A stretch of 64,000 bases of DNA from Actinomyces sp. AC-20-1 (GTDB lineage: Bacteria > Actinomycetota > Actinomycetes > Actinomycetales > Actinomycetaceae): positions 1 to 64,000 of the forward strand of contig NZ_JACJVC010000008.1 in the NCBI RefSeq assembly GCF_023369555.1. The letters run 5' to 3'. Both the position numbers and the translations under genes were made by a program. The notes below the pieces were generated by a model. The model saw only the letters and a program-made list of their open reading frames with translations. It made no database searches and had not been told where the DNA came from. Positions 17,209 to 25,729 of this stretch are shown here, one piece after another (position 1 is the stretch's first letter; each line of letters starts with the position of its first letter).

Positions 17209-18205
17209 GCGCGCTCACCGGCTCCAGGTCCACCCAGGTGGCGGCGTGGTCGGAGACGACGAGGCTGCGCGCGCCCCAGGCGGTGGCGCGCAGCGGGGCG
17301 GGCGCCGTCCCGGGCCCCAGCGGGAGGCCGTCGGCGCCCGTCGGCCAGGGGTCGGTGAGCAGGTGGTCGATGCGGTGGCGGGGCCCGGCGGCGGGGAAGG
17401 TGGCTCCGTCCCCGAGCGCGCGGGCGGTGCCGAGCCGGGCGAGGGCGTCGGCGCGCAGGTTGAGGTCCCCGGCGAGCAGGTGGTGCCCGGGCAGGCTCGT
17501 GAGGGCGGCCCAGGCGTCGACGAGCTGGGTGGTGGCGACGTCGGAGCGGGTGGCCAGGTGGGTGGAGCCGACGGCGAGGCACGGCTCCGGCCGGCTCCCG
17601 GCGGGCCCTGCCGGCCCTGCGGCTCGGCTGTCCTCCCCTGCCGGACGGTCCTTGAGCACCGCGGCGAGCAGGACCCGGGCCGTGGAGGTGTGGACCCGGT
17701 AGGCGCGCGGGTCCCAGGCGGCGCCGTCGTCGTGTGTGACGAGGGCGGGGCCGCGCCCGAGGCGGCGCACGTGCCACGAGCTGACACTCAGGCGTGAGAG
17801 CAGGGCGTTGCCGAATCCGGCGGGCGGCAGCCCGGCGCTCTCGCGCAGTCCCCCCAGGAGGTCGTCGGCGGGCGAGAGCAGGGCCGAGCGCCGCGGGCGT
17901 CGCCGCAGCCCGGCCACGGGGCCCGCCCAGGCGGCGGCGAAGCGGTGGTGGGCCCACCCCAGGTGGCGTGCCAGCTCGGCCGCCTGGTCGAGGCGGCCGG
18001 AGCGCGCCTGGCCGAGGTCCACCTCCTGCAGGGCGATGACGTCGGGGGTGAGAGCGCGCAGCTGGTCGGCCAGGGCGGCCAGGACCTCCCGGGCGGCGCC
18101 GGCGTCACGGATGTCGGCCCCGGCCAGGGGCGCGGTCGCGGGGTCGAGGGCGGCCCCGGCGCCGGGCCGGCCGTGCTGGAGGTTGAGGGTCAGGACGCGT
18201 GTCAC
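17201..18205 (-). CDS. Endonuclease/exonuclease/phosphatase-fold protein
   Basis: This 334-residue protein has the order of motifs of the EEP (DNase I-like) superfamily: TLNLQHG at the N-terminus, [11 protein letters not shown] (metal-binding Glu), [13 protein letters not shown] (GDLN), [10 protein letters not shown] and a terminal [13 protein letters not shown] (SDH catalytic His). It is probably a Mg-dependent phosphoesterase. The substrate (DNA, lipid or nucleotide) cannot be told. No signal peptide is seen. It starts at GTG 18205, overlapping the msrB stop by four bases, and its end overlaps the AEC gene, so msrB-EEP-AEC is one operon. Confidence 0.8.
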   Translation of the reverse strand: MTRVLTLNLQHGRPGAGAALDPATAPLAGADIRDAGAAREVLAALADQLRALTPDVIALQEVDLGQARSGRLDQAAELARHLGWAHHRFAAAWAGPVAGLRRRPRRSALLSPADDLLGGLRESAGLPPAGFGNALLSRLSVSSWHVRRLGRGPALVTHDDGAAWDPRAYRVHTSTARVLLAAVLKDRPAGEDSRAAGPAGPAGSRPEPCLAVGSTHLATRSDVATTQLVDAWAALTSLPGHHLLAGDLNLRADALARLGTARALGDGATFPAAGPRHRIDHLLTDPWPTGADGLPLGPGTAPAPLRATAWGARSLVVSDHAATWVDLEPVSARG

Positions 18206-18636
18206 TCGTCGTCGGCCTCGAAGGTGAGGCTGACGGAGTTCATGCAGTAGCGCTGGCCGGTGGGGGTCTGGGGGGCGTCGTCGAAGACGTGGCCGAGGTG
18301 GCTGCCGCAGGCGGCGCAGCGCACCTCGGTGCGGACCATGCCGTGGCTGGTGTCGGTCAGGAGGGTGACGGCGTCGGAGTCGGAGGGGTCGTAGAAGGAC
18401 GGCCAGCCGCAGTGGGAGTCGAACTTGGTGGTGGAGCGGAAGAGCTCGGCACCGCAGCCGCGGCAGCGGTAGACGCCCTCGCGGTGCTCGTCGAGCAGGG
18501 CTCCGGTGAAGGGGCGCTCGGTGCCGGCCTCGCGCAGGACGTGGTACTCGAAGGGGTCGAGGACGGCGCGCCACTGGGCGTCGGTACGGGCGATGGCGGC
18601 GGGGTCGAGGCGGGGTGCGGAGTCGTTGCTGGTCAC
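18202..18636 (-). CDS. msrB: Peptide-methionine (R)-S-oxide reductase
   Basis: This enzyme repairs methionine-R-sulfoxide in proteins. The 144 residues form a complete MsrB. Zinc Cys pairs are CRGC and CAAC, the substrate motif is [13 protein letters not shown], then [12 protein letters not shown], and the catalytic Cys lies in [11 protein letters not shown]. The start is GTG at 18636. It is first in an operon with the EEP and AEC genes (4-bp stop/start overlap). The 133-bp gap to mscS holds several GC-rich inverted repeats. Confidence 0.97.
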   Translation of the reverse strand: MTSNDSAPRLDPAAIARTDAQWRAVLDPFEYHVLREAGTERPFTGALLDEHREGVYRCRGCGAELFRSTTKFDSHCGWPSFYDPSDSDAVTLLTDTSHGMVRTEVRCAACGSHLGHVFDDAPQTPTGQRYCMNSVSLTFEADDE

Positions 18637-18769
18637 GGTCCCATCGTGGACCGTGCGGGGCCGCTGGGGCGAGGGCGATCGCCCAGCGGGAACAGGACCG
18701 GCCCCGCGGCTCCGGCGCCCCGATCCCAGAACGGGCCCGGGGCGGCCCCAGCCCGGGCCCAGCCCGGGC

Positions 18770-20182
18770 TCAGTCGCCGGTGGCCGGGCTGCCCTTGCGC
18801 GCCTCGAGGTAGGCGTCCTGCTCCGCGGTCGAGATGACGACCGTCGCCTCCTCCCGCTGCGGCTGCTCGGCGCGCTCCTGGCGGGCGAGGATGCGCCGTC
18901 GGCGCACCTTGTCGCGGCGGGCGCGGCGCAGCGGGGAGCGGCCGCGGGCGGCGGCGCGCAGGCGGGCGGCCTCCACGGGGTCGGCGTCGACGCTCTCCTG
19001 GGGCGCCGTCGGCGCCTCGGCCGCGTCACCGGGCCGTTGGAGGGCGGCCAGCTCCTCGGCGAGCCGGGCGACCTGCTCGGGCTGCGGGTCCTGGGAGACC
19101 TCGACCTGCTCGATCTCGACGCGGGTGCGCGGCAGGGCGTAGGGCGCCTCGCGCTGGAGCCAGCGGACCAGCTCCTCGCGCAGGAGGCACTGCAGGCTCC
19201 ACACGCCCCCGGCGTCGGCGGCGGAGATGGCGACGCGCACGGTGACGGTGCCGCCGCTGGTGCCGGTGACGTCGACGTCGGCGGTCCGCCCGTCCCAGGC
19301 CTGCGAGCCCTGGATGACCCGCAGGGCCTCGGCGCGCAGGGCGGAGACGGGCACGCGCCAGTCGAGGTCGAGCTCGACGGTGCCGGTGTACTCGGTGGAG
19401 TGGCGCGACCAGTTCTCGAAGGGGTTCTGCGTGAAGTACGAGGAGGGGTAGATGAGCCGTCGCCCGTCCCACACGCGCACGACGACGTAGGTGAGCGTGA
19501 TCTCCTCGATGACGCCGCGGTCGGTGCCGACCAGGACGACGTCGTCGACGCGGATGGCGTCGGTGACGGCGAGCTGGATGCCGGCGAAGACGTTGCCGAG
19601 CGTGGACTGCGCGGCCAGGCCGGCGACGACGGAGACCAGGCCCGCGGAGGCGAGCAGGGAGCCCATCGCCAGGCGCGCGGAGGGGAAGGTCATGGCGGCG
19701 CCGACGAGCCCGCAGACGATGACGAGGGCCTGCGCGACGCGCCTGAGGACCTGGGCCTGGGTGGTGACGCGGTTGGCGCGGCCCTGGTCGCCGCCGGTGC
19801 GCACGCCCGTGACGACGGAGGACTCCACGGCCTTGAGCAGGGCGGTGGCGACGGCGGTGCCGGCGAGGATGACGCCGATGAGCAGGAGCTGGACGGCGAT
19901 GGCGCTCCAGGCGGGCAGGGCGAGGCCGAGGCGGGCGATGACGGCGCCGGTGTAGCCGCCGGCGAGGGCGCCGAGCGCGTAGAGGGGGGTGCGGGCGAAG
20001 CGGGCGGTCTCGCCGTAGAGGCTGCGGCGGTGGCCGAGGACCTTGAGGACGGCGACGAGGACGACGGCGAGGACGAGTCCCACGAGGGCGCCGACGCCGG
20101 TGTGGACGAGGAGCCCCAGGACGTCCTCGGTGGCCTCGGCGACGGCCTCGACGGCGTCGGCCGTGGGTGTGGGGGTGCTCAT
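18770..20182 (-). CDS. Mechanosensitive channel, MscS family
   Basis: This 470-residue protein has five or so membrane segments followed by the MscS pore and beta domain. The pore-lining helix and glycine-rich region read [20 protein letters not shown]. The beta domain follows: [20 protein letters not shown], then [18 protein letters not shown]. The C-terminal 80 residues are Arg/Glu-rich and charged, probably cytoplasmic. It should open under hypo-osmotic stress. ATG at 20182 is well placed. A 120-bp repeat lies in the divergent gap towards padR. Confidence 0.9.
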   Translation of the reverse strand: MSTPTPTADAVEAVAEATEDVLGLLVHTGVGALVGLVLAVVLVAVLKVLGHRRSLYGETARFARTPLYALGALAGGYTGAVIARLGLALPAWSAIAVQLLLIGVILAGTAVATALLKAVESSVVTGVRTGGDQGRANRVTTQAQVLRRVAQALVIVCGLVGAAMTFPSARLAMGSLLASAGLVSVVAGLAAQSTLGNVFAGIQLAVTDAIRVDDVVLVGTDRGVIEEITLTYVVVRVWDGRRLIYPSSYFTQNPFENWSRHSTEYTGTVELDLDWRVPVSALRAEALRVIQGSQAWDGRTADVDVTGTSGGTVTVRVAISAADAGGVWSLQCLLREELVRWLQREAPYALPRTRVEIEQVEVSQDPQPEQVARLAEELAALQRPGDAAEAPTAPQESVDADPVEAARLRAAARGRSPLRRARRDKVRRRRILARQERAEQPQREEATVVISTAEQDAYLEARKGSPATGD

Positions 20183-20216
20183 GGGGCCAGCGTAGGAGGG
20201 GTGCCTGTGGGGAGCC

Positions 20217-20336
20217 TGTCACGATCCAGGCCATTGCCGCTCCGGCACCGGGGAGAGCTTCGGAGGAACGGTGTGATTCCGGTCTTTGCGGTCCGGCCAT
20301 GAGGACGCCCCCGGGCCAATGGCCTGGATCGTAACA
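20217..20336 (-). repeat. 120-bp interspersed element, copy 2 (inverted relative to the others)
   Basis: Ends TGTCACGATCCAGGCCATTG and CAATGGCCTGGATCGTAACA are inverted repeats with one mismatch. The GGTGCCGG-like internal motif reads on the minus strand, so this copy is inverted relative to copies 1, 3 and 4. It sits in the divergent mscS/padR promoter region. Confidence 0.9.
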
Positions 20337-20347
20337 CTTACACTAGA

Positions 20348-20370
20348 CGTACTACGTCTCACGTAGTACG
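20348..20370. promoter_or_regulatory. Perfect 10-bp palindrome upstream of padR, probable PadR operator
   Basis: CGTACTACGT (20348-20357) and ACGTAGTACG (20361-20370) are perfect inverted repeats separated by CTC. They lie 38-60 bp before the padR start and next to the 120-bp repeat. PadR proteins bind such dyads and often repress their own operon, so autoregulation is inferred. Confidence 0.7.
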
Positions 20371-20407
20371 CTGAACGTATGAACTCATTGAGAGGAGGCG
20401 CACGGCA

Positions 20408-20737
20408 GTGATCAGCGCGGACGCCATTCGCGGCTACATCGACCTCATCGTGCTCAGCCTCCTGAGCGCCAGCCCCTCCTACGCCTACGAGCTCGCCAAG
20501 ACCATCACCGAGGTCGGCGACTACACGATCAAGCAGACCACCCTGTACTCGGCCCTCAAGCGCCTCGAGGCCTCCGGCCTCGTCGCCTCCTACGCGGGCA
20601 CCTCGGGCTCCGGCAAGCCCCGCACCTACTACCGGCTCACCGACGACGGCGCCGCCCACCTGAGCGAGAAGCTCAGCGAGTGGGAGGACACCAAGGCCCT
20701 CATCGACCGCTTCGCCGCCCGAGCCACCACCCTCTGA
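20408..20737 (+). CDS. PadR-family transcriptional regulator
   Basis: This 109-residue winged-helix protein matches the PadR N-terminal domain. Visible pieces are LIVLSLLSASPSYAYELAKT, TLYSALKRLEASGLVASYAG and PRTYYRLTDDGAAHL. The GTG start at 20408 has AGGAGG ten bases upstream. A ten-codon frame (ATG 20379, stop 20409-20411) ends across this GTG and could couple translation. It is followed after 25 bp by a gene whose N-terminal layout is typical of the DUF1700/HAAS-type partners of PadR. The pair probably responds to membrane or cell-envelope stress, by analogy only. Confidence 0.9.
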   Translation: MISADAIRGYIDLIVLSLLSASPSYAYELAKTITEVGDYTIKQTTLYSALKRLEASGLVASYAGTSGSGKPRTYYRLTDDGAAHLSEKLSEWEDTKALIDRFAARATTL

Positions 20738-20762
20738 CCCTCCCCACGAACGGACCACCCCG

Positions 20763-21817
20763 ATGGACACCATCACCACCTTCCTCGACGCCATGTTCGC
20801 CCCCTACCCCGCCACCCCTCGCCTGGCCGAGGCGAAGGCCGAGCTGCGCACGATGATGGAGGACGCCTACGCCGATGCGCTCAGCGCGGGCAAGACGCAC
20901 AACGAGGCCGTCGGCCAGGTCATCACCGACTTCGGCAACCTCGAGGAGCTGGCGCCCGTGCTCGGCATCCTCCCCGAGATCCGCGAGGCCCAGGCCGCAC
21001 CGGACAGCACCGCTGCGCGCAGCGCCGGCCCCTGGGGCCCGCCGGCCGTCACCCTGCCCGAGGCCCAGGAGCTGGCCGAGGCCAAGCGCACCACCGCCCG
21101 CGCCCTGGGCAACGGCGTGGCCCTGCTCGTCCTGGCCGCGGTCCCGCTCATGACGCTGTCCGGCATGGCCGGCGGCGAGGGCCTGTTCGCACTCACGCAG
21201 AACGAGGCCGGCCTCATCGGGCTGCCGCTCACGCTGGTCCTCGTCGCCGCGGGCGTGCTCGTCCTCGTCCAGCGCAGCCGGGCCTTCGTGAGCACACGGC
21301 ACCTGCTCAGCGGCCGCTTCACCCAGGACCCGATCGTCTCGGCCTGGGCGGTGCGACTGCGCATGGAGCACGAGGGGCCGCGCTCACGCGCCCTGGCCGC
21401 GGCCGTGGGCCTGTGGATCATCTCGGCGATCCCGCTCGTGAGCGCCGGCATCCTCTCCGACATGCCCGGGCACCGGGACTACTCCCCCCTCGGCGCGGCC
21501 CTCACACTGGTGCTCGTGGCGCTGGGCCTGCGGATCTTCCTGCCGACGAACTGGGCGGCCTCGACCCACACGACCCTCACCGAGGAGGGCCGTCCCGCCG
21601 ACGCCCCGGAGGGCTGGCGCAGCGCGGACGACCCATCGGCGTCATCGCCGCCGCCTACTGGCCGCTCACCATCATCATCTACCTCGTCTGGTCCTTCGCC
21701 TTCGACGCGTGGGAGACGAGCTGGGTCGTGTGGCCGGTCGCGGGCGTCCTCTTCGGCGGGATCGCGGCCGTCGTCTCGACGACGGCGCAGGCCCGGCGCA
21801 ACCGGGGCCTGAGGTGA
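20763..21817 (+). pseudogene. PadR-linked membrane protein, single-base frameshift
   Basis: The N-terminal region (residues 1-80, DTITTFLDAMFAPYPATPRL and following) is soluble and helical like the HAAS-type domain of PadR partners. Four membrane segments follow. From about 21632 the frame degrades to Ser/Arg-rich nonsense, while the next frame continues IGVIAAAYWPLTIIIYLVWS and WVVWPVAGVLFGGIAAVV to a stop at 21817. One extra C in GACGACCCATC would restore a 351-residue protein. This may be a real mutation, a phase switch or a sequencing error. Without the fix the ORF ends at 21812 with a nonsense tail. Confidence 0.75.
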
Positions 21818-21839
21818 GCACGCGCGGAGCATGAGCGAA

Positions 21840-21866
21840 GGCCCGGGTCCTTGTGGGACCCGGGCC
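21840..21866. terminator. Bidirectional terminator between the PadR unit and the tRNA cluster
   Basis: GGCCCGGGTCC (21840-21850) pairs perfectly with GGACCCGGGCC around a 5-nt loop (TTGTG). It lies between the plus-strand PadR unit and the minus-strand tRNA genes, which converge here. Confidence 0.8.
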
Positions 21867-21874
21867 TCTCGCAG

Positions 21875-21947
21875 TGGCTCCGACCGGCGTCGATCCGGTG
21901 ACCTTTCGATTTTCAGTCGAACGCTCTACCAACTGAGCTACAGAGCC
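21875..21947 (-). tRNA. tRNA-Phe (anticodon GAA)
   Basis: This is a full 73-nt cloverleaf on the minus strand. The acceptor GGCTCTG pairs with CGGAGCC apart from one mismatch, the D-arm is GCTC-AGTTGGTA-GAGC, the anticodon loop is CTGAAAA with GAA, and discriminator is A. CCA is not encoded. It is last in the Glu-Asp-Phe cluster. Confidence 0.95.
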
Positions 21948-21995
21948 GTGGACGCGCTCGGCCCGGCCATTGCTGACCGGGCCGATCCGCTTCCG

Positions 21996-22069
21996 CGACC
22001 TTGACGGGACTTGAACCCGCGACCTCCGCCGTGACAGGGCGGCGCGCTAACCAACTGCGCCACAAGGCC
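21996..22069 (-). tRNA. tRNA-Asp (anticodon GTC)
   Basis: A 74-nt cloverleaf with acceptor GGCCTTG/CAAGGTC, D-stem GCGC/GCGC, anticodon loop CTGTCAC (GTC), T-loop TTCAAGT and discriminator G. It is the middle gene of the cluster. Confidence 0.95.
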
Positions 22070-22090
22070 ATATGAAGTTCGCACGAGAGG

Positions 22091-22163
22091 TACCCCCAAC
22101 GGGATTCGAACCCGTGCTACCGCCGTGAAAGGGCGGGGTCCTAGGCCGCTAGACGATGGGGGC
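22091..22163 (-). tRNA. tRNA-Glu (anticodon TTC)
   Basis: A 73-nt cloverleaf with acceptor GCCCCCA/TGGGGGT, anticodon loop CTTTCAC (TTC), T-loop TTCGAAT and discriminator A. It is the first gene of the Glu-Asp-Phe cluster, an order common in actinobacteria. Confidence 0.95.
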
Positions 22164-22366
22164 CTGTTGCCCTTGGCGTCGTCGCGCCTCGAACCGGATA
22201 GAACACTAAGGGCAGGATCCTCGGGCGCGCAAATCCCTCCGAGGTGACGCTGCTCACCGGCCGGTCCCCCACGGGAGCGCAGCAGGATCCAGGGGCACGG
22301 CGCCGTCGGCACACCGCGGGCGGGGCCGCGCCCCCGTGGCCCCACCACCCGTGGCAGGCTGCCGCC

Positions 22367-22756
22367 ATGAGCCCTGTGAGGATGTCGGAGCCGGACTTCG
22401 AGCGCGCCGTCGAGGACGCGCTCGACCTCATCCCCGCCGACCTGCTCGACGCGATGGACAACGTCGTCGTCCTCGTCCAGGACGAGCCGGGGCCGGAGCA
22501 CCTGACCGAGGAGGACCACGACGAGCAGGGCCGGCCCGCGCTCCTGGGGCTGTACCTCGGCGTGCCCCTCACCGAGCGCGACGGCGGCTGGTCGGGGATG
22601 CTGCCGGACCGGATCCTCATCTTCAAGGGGCCGCTGGAGCGCTGCTGCCGCGACCGCGAGGAGCTGGTGGAGGAGATCTCGGTGACGGTCATCCACGAGG
22701 TCGCCCACCACTTCGGGATCGACGACGAGCGCCTGCACGAGCTCGGCTGGGGCTGA
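22367..22756 (+). CDS. Small zincin-like metallopeptidase family protein
   Basis: This 129-residue protein carries HEVAHHFGIDDERLHELGW at its C-terminus, an HExxH zinc site in the pattern of the actinobacterial zincin-1 (DUF1025-type) family. The preceding VDALDLIPADLL-like region (ALDLIPADLLDAMDNVVVLV) and LLGLYLGVPLTERD also fit the family. ATG at 22367 gives the family's usual length; longer frames are upstream noise. No signal peptide, so it is cytoplasmic. The substrate is unknown. It lies 31 bp before the GH3 lipoprotein gene on the same strand. Confidence 0.85.
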   Translation: MSPVRMSEPDFERAVEDALDLIPADLLDAMDNVVVLVQDEPGPEHLTEEDHDEQGRPALLGLYLGVPLTERDGGWSGMLPDRILIFKGPLERCCRDREELVEEISVTVIHEVAHHFGIDDERLHELGWG

Positions 22757-22787
22757 GCCGCCCGGCGCCCCCGCTAGGGTCGGCGCC

Positions 22788-23996
22788 ATGACAGAGCGAG
22801 CCCTGACCCGCCGCACGCTCCTCGCGGGGACCCTCGCGGCCGGATCCCTCGCCGCCTGCTCCGGGACCCCGCCAACCGTGCCGGCGGCAGAGCCCTCAGC
22901 GCCCTCGGTGGGGCCCTCACCCCGGGCCACGCCGTCGGCCACCCCCTCCCCCGAGCCGACGACGGCGCCCCCGCCCGCCTCGCCCTTGGAGGGCTGGACC
23001 TTGGAGGAGCGGGTGGGCCAGCTGCTCATGGTGGGCGTGCCGGCCCAGGGCGCCTCGCAGGAGCACGCCGAGATCGTCTCGGCGGTGCACGCGGGCGGCG
23101 TCTTCCTGCACGGGCGCTCCGCCGAGGGGGCCGAGGCCACGCGGGCCGTCGTCGCCTCCTACACGGCCCTGGCGTCCCGGGCGGCGCTGCTCGTCGCCAC
23201 GGACCAGGAGGGCGGCGCGGTCCAGGTCCTGTCCGGTCCGGGCCTGTCCACGCTCCCCGCCCCCGAGGAGCAGGCGCTGCTGGGCGCCGAGGCGCTGACC
23301 GCCCGCGCCGCCGGCTGGGGCGCGGAGCTCGCGGCGACGGGGGTGACGATGAACCTCGCGCCCTGCGCGGACCTCGTGGACACGCTGGCGCCGTCGGACA
23401 ACGCGCCCATCGGCGCCTGGGGGCGCCAGTACGGGACCGACGCCGGCACCGCCGTGGCCGGGGTCCTCGCCTTCAGCGCGGGGATGCGCTCGGCGGGCGT
23501 GGAGCCGGTGGTCAAGCACTTCCCCGGACTGGGGCGCGTCACCGGGAACACGGACACCACCGCCCAGGTGGTCGACGCGCTCACCGCCCGCGACGGCGAC
23601 CCGGCCGTGAGCGTCTTCGCCGAGGCGGTCAGGGCCGGGGCGCGCGCGGTCATGGTCTCCTCGGCCACCTACCTGCTCATCGACCCCGGCGCCCCGGCCT
23701 GCTTCTCCCCCGTCGTCGTCACCGACATGCTGCGCGGGGACCTCGGTTTCACCGGGGTGGTGATGACCGACGACGTCGCCGCGGCCGCCCAGGTGCGGGC
23801 CTGGTCCCCGGCCGAGCGGGCGGTGCTGGCCGTGCGGGCCGGCGTGGACGTGGTGCTGGCCTCCGCCGACGCCTCAGTGGTGCCCGAGATGGCGCAGGCG
23901 CTCGTGGCCGAGGCGCGCGCTGACGCGGACCTGGCGGCCCTGGTGGACCGGGCGGCGGAGCGGGTGCTCGCGCTCAAGGGCGTCCCGGGCGCCTGA
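22788..23996 (+). CDS. Glycoside hydrolase family 3 lipoprotein (beta-N-acetylhexosaminidase type)
   Basis: This 402-residue protein begins with TRRTLLAGTLAAGSL and lipobox LAAC. A twin-Arg start suggests Tat export, and the Cys suggests lipid anchoring. A Pro/Ser/Thr linker follows. The single-domain GH3 barrel shows LLMVGVPAQG, ATDQEGGAVQVL, KHFPGLGRVTGNTDTT (catalytic His region) and VVMTDDVAAAA (nucleophile Asp region), the layout of NagZ-like enzymes. It may cut N-acetylglucosaminyl bonds in cell wall or host glycans. It converges with the gene at 24048 across a terminator. Confidence 0.9.
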   Translation: MTERALTRRTLLAGTLAAGSLAACSGTPPTVPAAEPSAPSVGPSPRATPSATPSPEPTTAPPPASPLEGWTLEERVGQLLMVGVPAQGASQEHAEIVSAVHAGGVFLHGRSAEGAEATRAVVASYTALASRAALLVATDQEGGAVQVLSGPGLSTLPAPEEQALLGAEALTARAAGWGAELAATGVTMNLAPCADLVDTLAPSDNAPIGAWGRQYGTDAGTAVAGVLAFSAGMRSAGVEPVVKHFPGLGRVTGNTDTTAQVVDALTARDGDPAVSVFAEAVRAGARAVMVSSATYLLIDPGAPACFSPVVVTDMLRGDLGFTGVVMTDDVAAAAQVRAWSPAERAVLAVRAGVDVVLASADASVVPEMAQALVAEARADADLAALVDRAAERVLALKGVPGA

Positions 23997-24002
23997 GCGC
24001 GG

Positions 24003-24023
24003 CCGGGCCCGGAGCGGGCCCGG
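24003..24023. terminator. Convergent terminator hairpin
   Basis: CCGGGCCCG (24003-24011) and CGGGCCCGG (24015-24023) form a perfect stem with a 3-nt loop between the converging GH3 gene and the gene at 24048. No U-run follows. Confidence 0.6.
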
Positions 24024-24047
24024 TGAGACAGACCAGGGGCGTGCGTC

Positions 24048-25586
24048 TCAGCGCAGGACGGTCGTGCCCTCGCTGGAGCCGCCGACCTTGAGGTACTTGG
24101 CGAAGCAGTCGTCCCTGGACAGGCCCTGGGCGGTGCACCAGGCGTTGGCCTCCTCGGCGGTGGCGAAGGGCTCGGCGACGGCGACGACCCACCAGTGCCC
24201 GCCGGCGTCGAAGACGGACCAGTCGTCGGAGTACAGCAGGACGGCGCTCGGGTAGACCGCCTTGAGGCTCAGGTAGTGCTCCCAGACGGCGGAGGCGTCC
24301 CAGGTGGTGCCACCGAGGATGAGTCCCGGCTTCTTCGAGGACAGCTGCGGCACCCAGGTGCCGTCGAGCGGGCCGGAGACCGTGGCCGAGTCGGCGTCGG
24401 CCTGGTCGCGCAGGAGGCCCAGCCAGATGGCGTCCATGGTGGCGGCGTCCGGGGCGCCGGCCGTGTCGAGGCGGGCCGTGCCGGAGGCCGTGGTGGCCCT
24501 GGCCCCTCCCGACAGGTCGCGGGCGACGGAGAGCTCGGCGCGCTCGACGGCGATCTGGGCGGCGCTGACGTAGTTGAGGGAGGGCTCGAAGACGAAGGTG
24601 ACGTCCGCGCCCGACGCGGGGACGCCGACGGGCACCTGGCTCAGGTCGAAGACGGCGACGGCGGCGACCACGCGGGTGGACGAGCTCAGGCTCGTGCCCT
24701 TGAGGGCGGCGCTGAGGGTGACGAGGTTGGAGGCGCCGGCCAGGACGTCGCCGTCCTGGCAGGTGGGGGTCACGTGCACGTCCGCCTCGAGGCCGTCACC
24801 GCTGTCGCGCACGGCACGGACCTCGTAGACCGGGTCGGTGGCGCAGCGGGACACCTCGGTGGCGCTGGGCGTGGCGCCCGCCGTGGGTAGTGCGGAGGCC
24901 GGGGCCGAGGGCCCGGCCGAGCCGCTGGGGGCCGAGGTCGCGGGGCGCTCGCCCAGGCGCAGGAGGGCGATGACGGCCCCGGCGCCCACGAGGGCGAGGA
25001 CGAGGAGGCAGATGAGGAGGACGAGCCGGAGGCGGCGCCTGCGGGCAGGCCCACCGGGGGCTTGGGGCTGAGTCCCGGCGGGCGGGGCCTGGTGGACGGC
25101 GGGTGCCACCACCTGGATGGGCGCCTGCGGGCCTGGCTGCGGGAAGGCGCCCGGCCCTCCCCAGCCGTGGTCGGCGGCTCCGGCCGCGCCGTCGGCAAGC
25201 AGGGCGCCCACCGGCAGGACGGCCGTCTCGGCGGGCAGCGCGAGGGTGGTCTGCGTCCCGGCCGGCCCCTCAGCCGGCCCCTCCTGCCGCCCAGCCGCAA
25301 CGGTCTCGACGGGCCCGGCAGCGCTCCCGGTCGCCTCGACGGGCTCAGCGTCCGCGGGGGCGCCCGCCTCAGCCCCCGCGGTCCCGGCCGCCTCGGCCGC
25401 GGTCCTCCGGCTCGCCTCGGCCAGCCAGTCGCGCAGCCCCGGGTAGACCGCCGGGTTGGCCGCGAGCGCGGCGCGCAGGTCCGGGCGCTCGGCGGCGATG
25501 GCCGCCTGCAGGTGCTGGTCCGTCGTCGTCGCAGCGATGAGGGGGGAGGCGGCGCGGGCGGCCGTCAGGAGCTGTTCGGGACCCAT
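24048..25586 (-). CDS. Single-pass membrane protein with helical repeat-like N-terminus and secreted domain
   Basis: This is a 512-residue protein with three parts. Residues 1-55 are helical (ALAANPAVYPGLRDWLAEAS) and resemble the variant leucine-rich-repeat segment found at the N-terminus of many Actinomyces and bifidobacterial envelope proteins. Residues 60-180 are Pro/Ala/Gly-rich. One membrane helix follows (LVLLICLLVLALVGAGAVIA, about residues 187-209). The last 300 residues are extracellular and contain a Cys pair. I do not recognise this domain. ATG at 25586 is used. The gene is divergent from an ABC exporter. Confidence 0.7.
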   Translation of the reverse strand: MGPEQLLTAARAASPLIAATTTDQHLQAAIAAERPDLRAALAANPAVYPGLRDWLAEASRRTAAEAAGTAGAEAGAPADAEPVEATGSAAGPVETVAAGRQEGPAEGPAGTQTTLALPAETAVLPVGALLADGAAGAADHGWGGPGAFPQPGPQAPIQVVAPAVHQAPPAGTQPQAPGGPARRRRLRLVLLICLLVLALVGAGAVIALLRLGERPATSAPSGSAGPSAPASALPTAGATPSATEVSRCATDPVYEVRAVRDSGDGLEADVHVTPTCQDGDVLAGASNLVTLSAALKGTSLSSSTRVVAAVAVFDLSQVPVGVPASGADVTFVFEPSLNYVSAAQIAVERAELSVARDLSGGARATTASGTARLDTAGAPDAATMDAIWLGLLRDQADADSATVSGPLDGTWVPQLSSKKPGLILGGTTWDASAVWEHYLSLKAVYPSAVLLYSDDWSVFDAGGHWWVVAVAEPFATAEEANAWCTAQGLSRDDCFAKYLKVGGSSEGTTVLR

Positions 25587-25729
25587 GGGGGAGCCTTCCG
25601 GTGCAGGAGCGCCCCGGCTCGCACCGGTCGCGCCCCCGATAGTAGCCACCGGTGCCCACCGAGGCGTCCGAAACCACAGCGAACGGGCCTGCCGCGCGCC
25701 GCAGGGGTCTCGATAGCCTTGAGCGCACC

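Noticed and set aside
21625-21640. Programmed ribosomal frameshift in the PadR partner gene
   Set aside because: No slippery heptamer or downstream pseudoknot is evident. A missing C in a C-run explains the data more simply.
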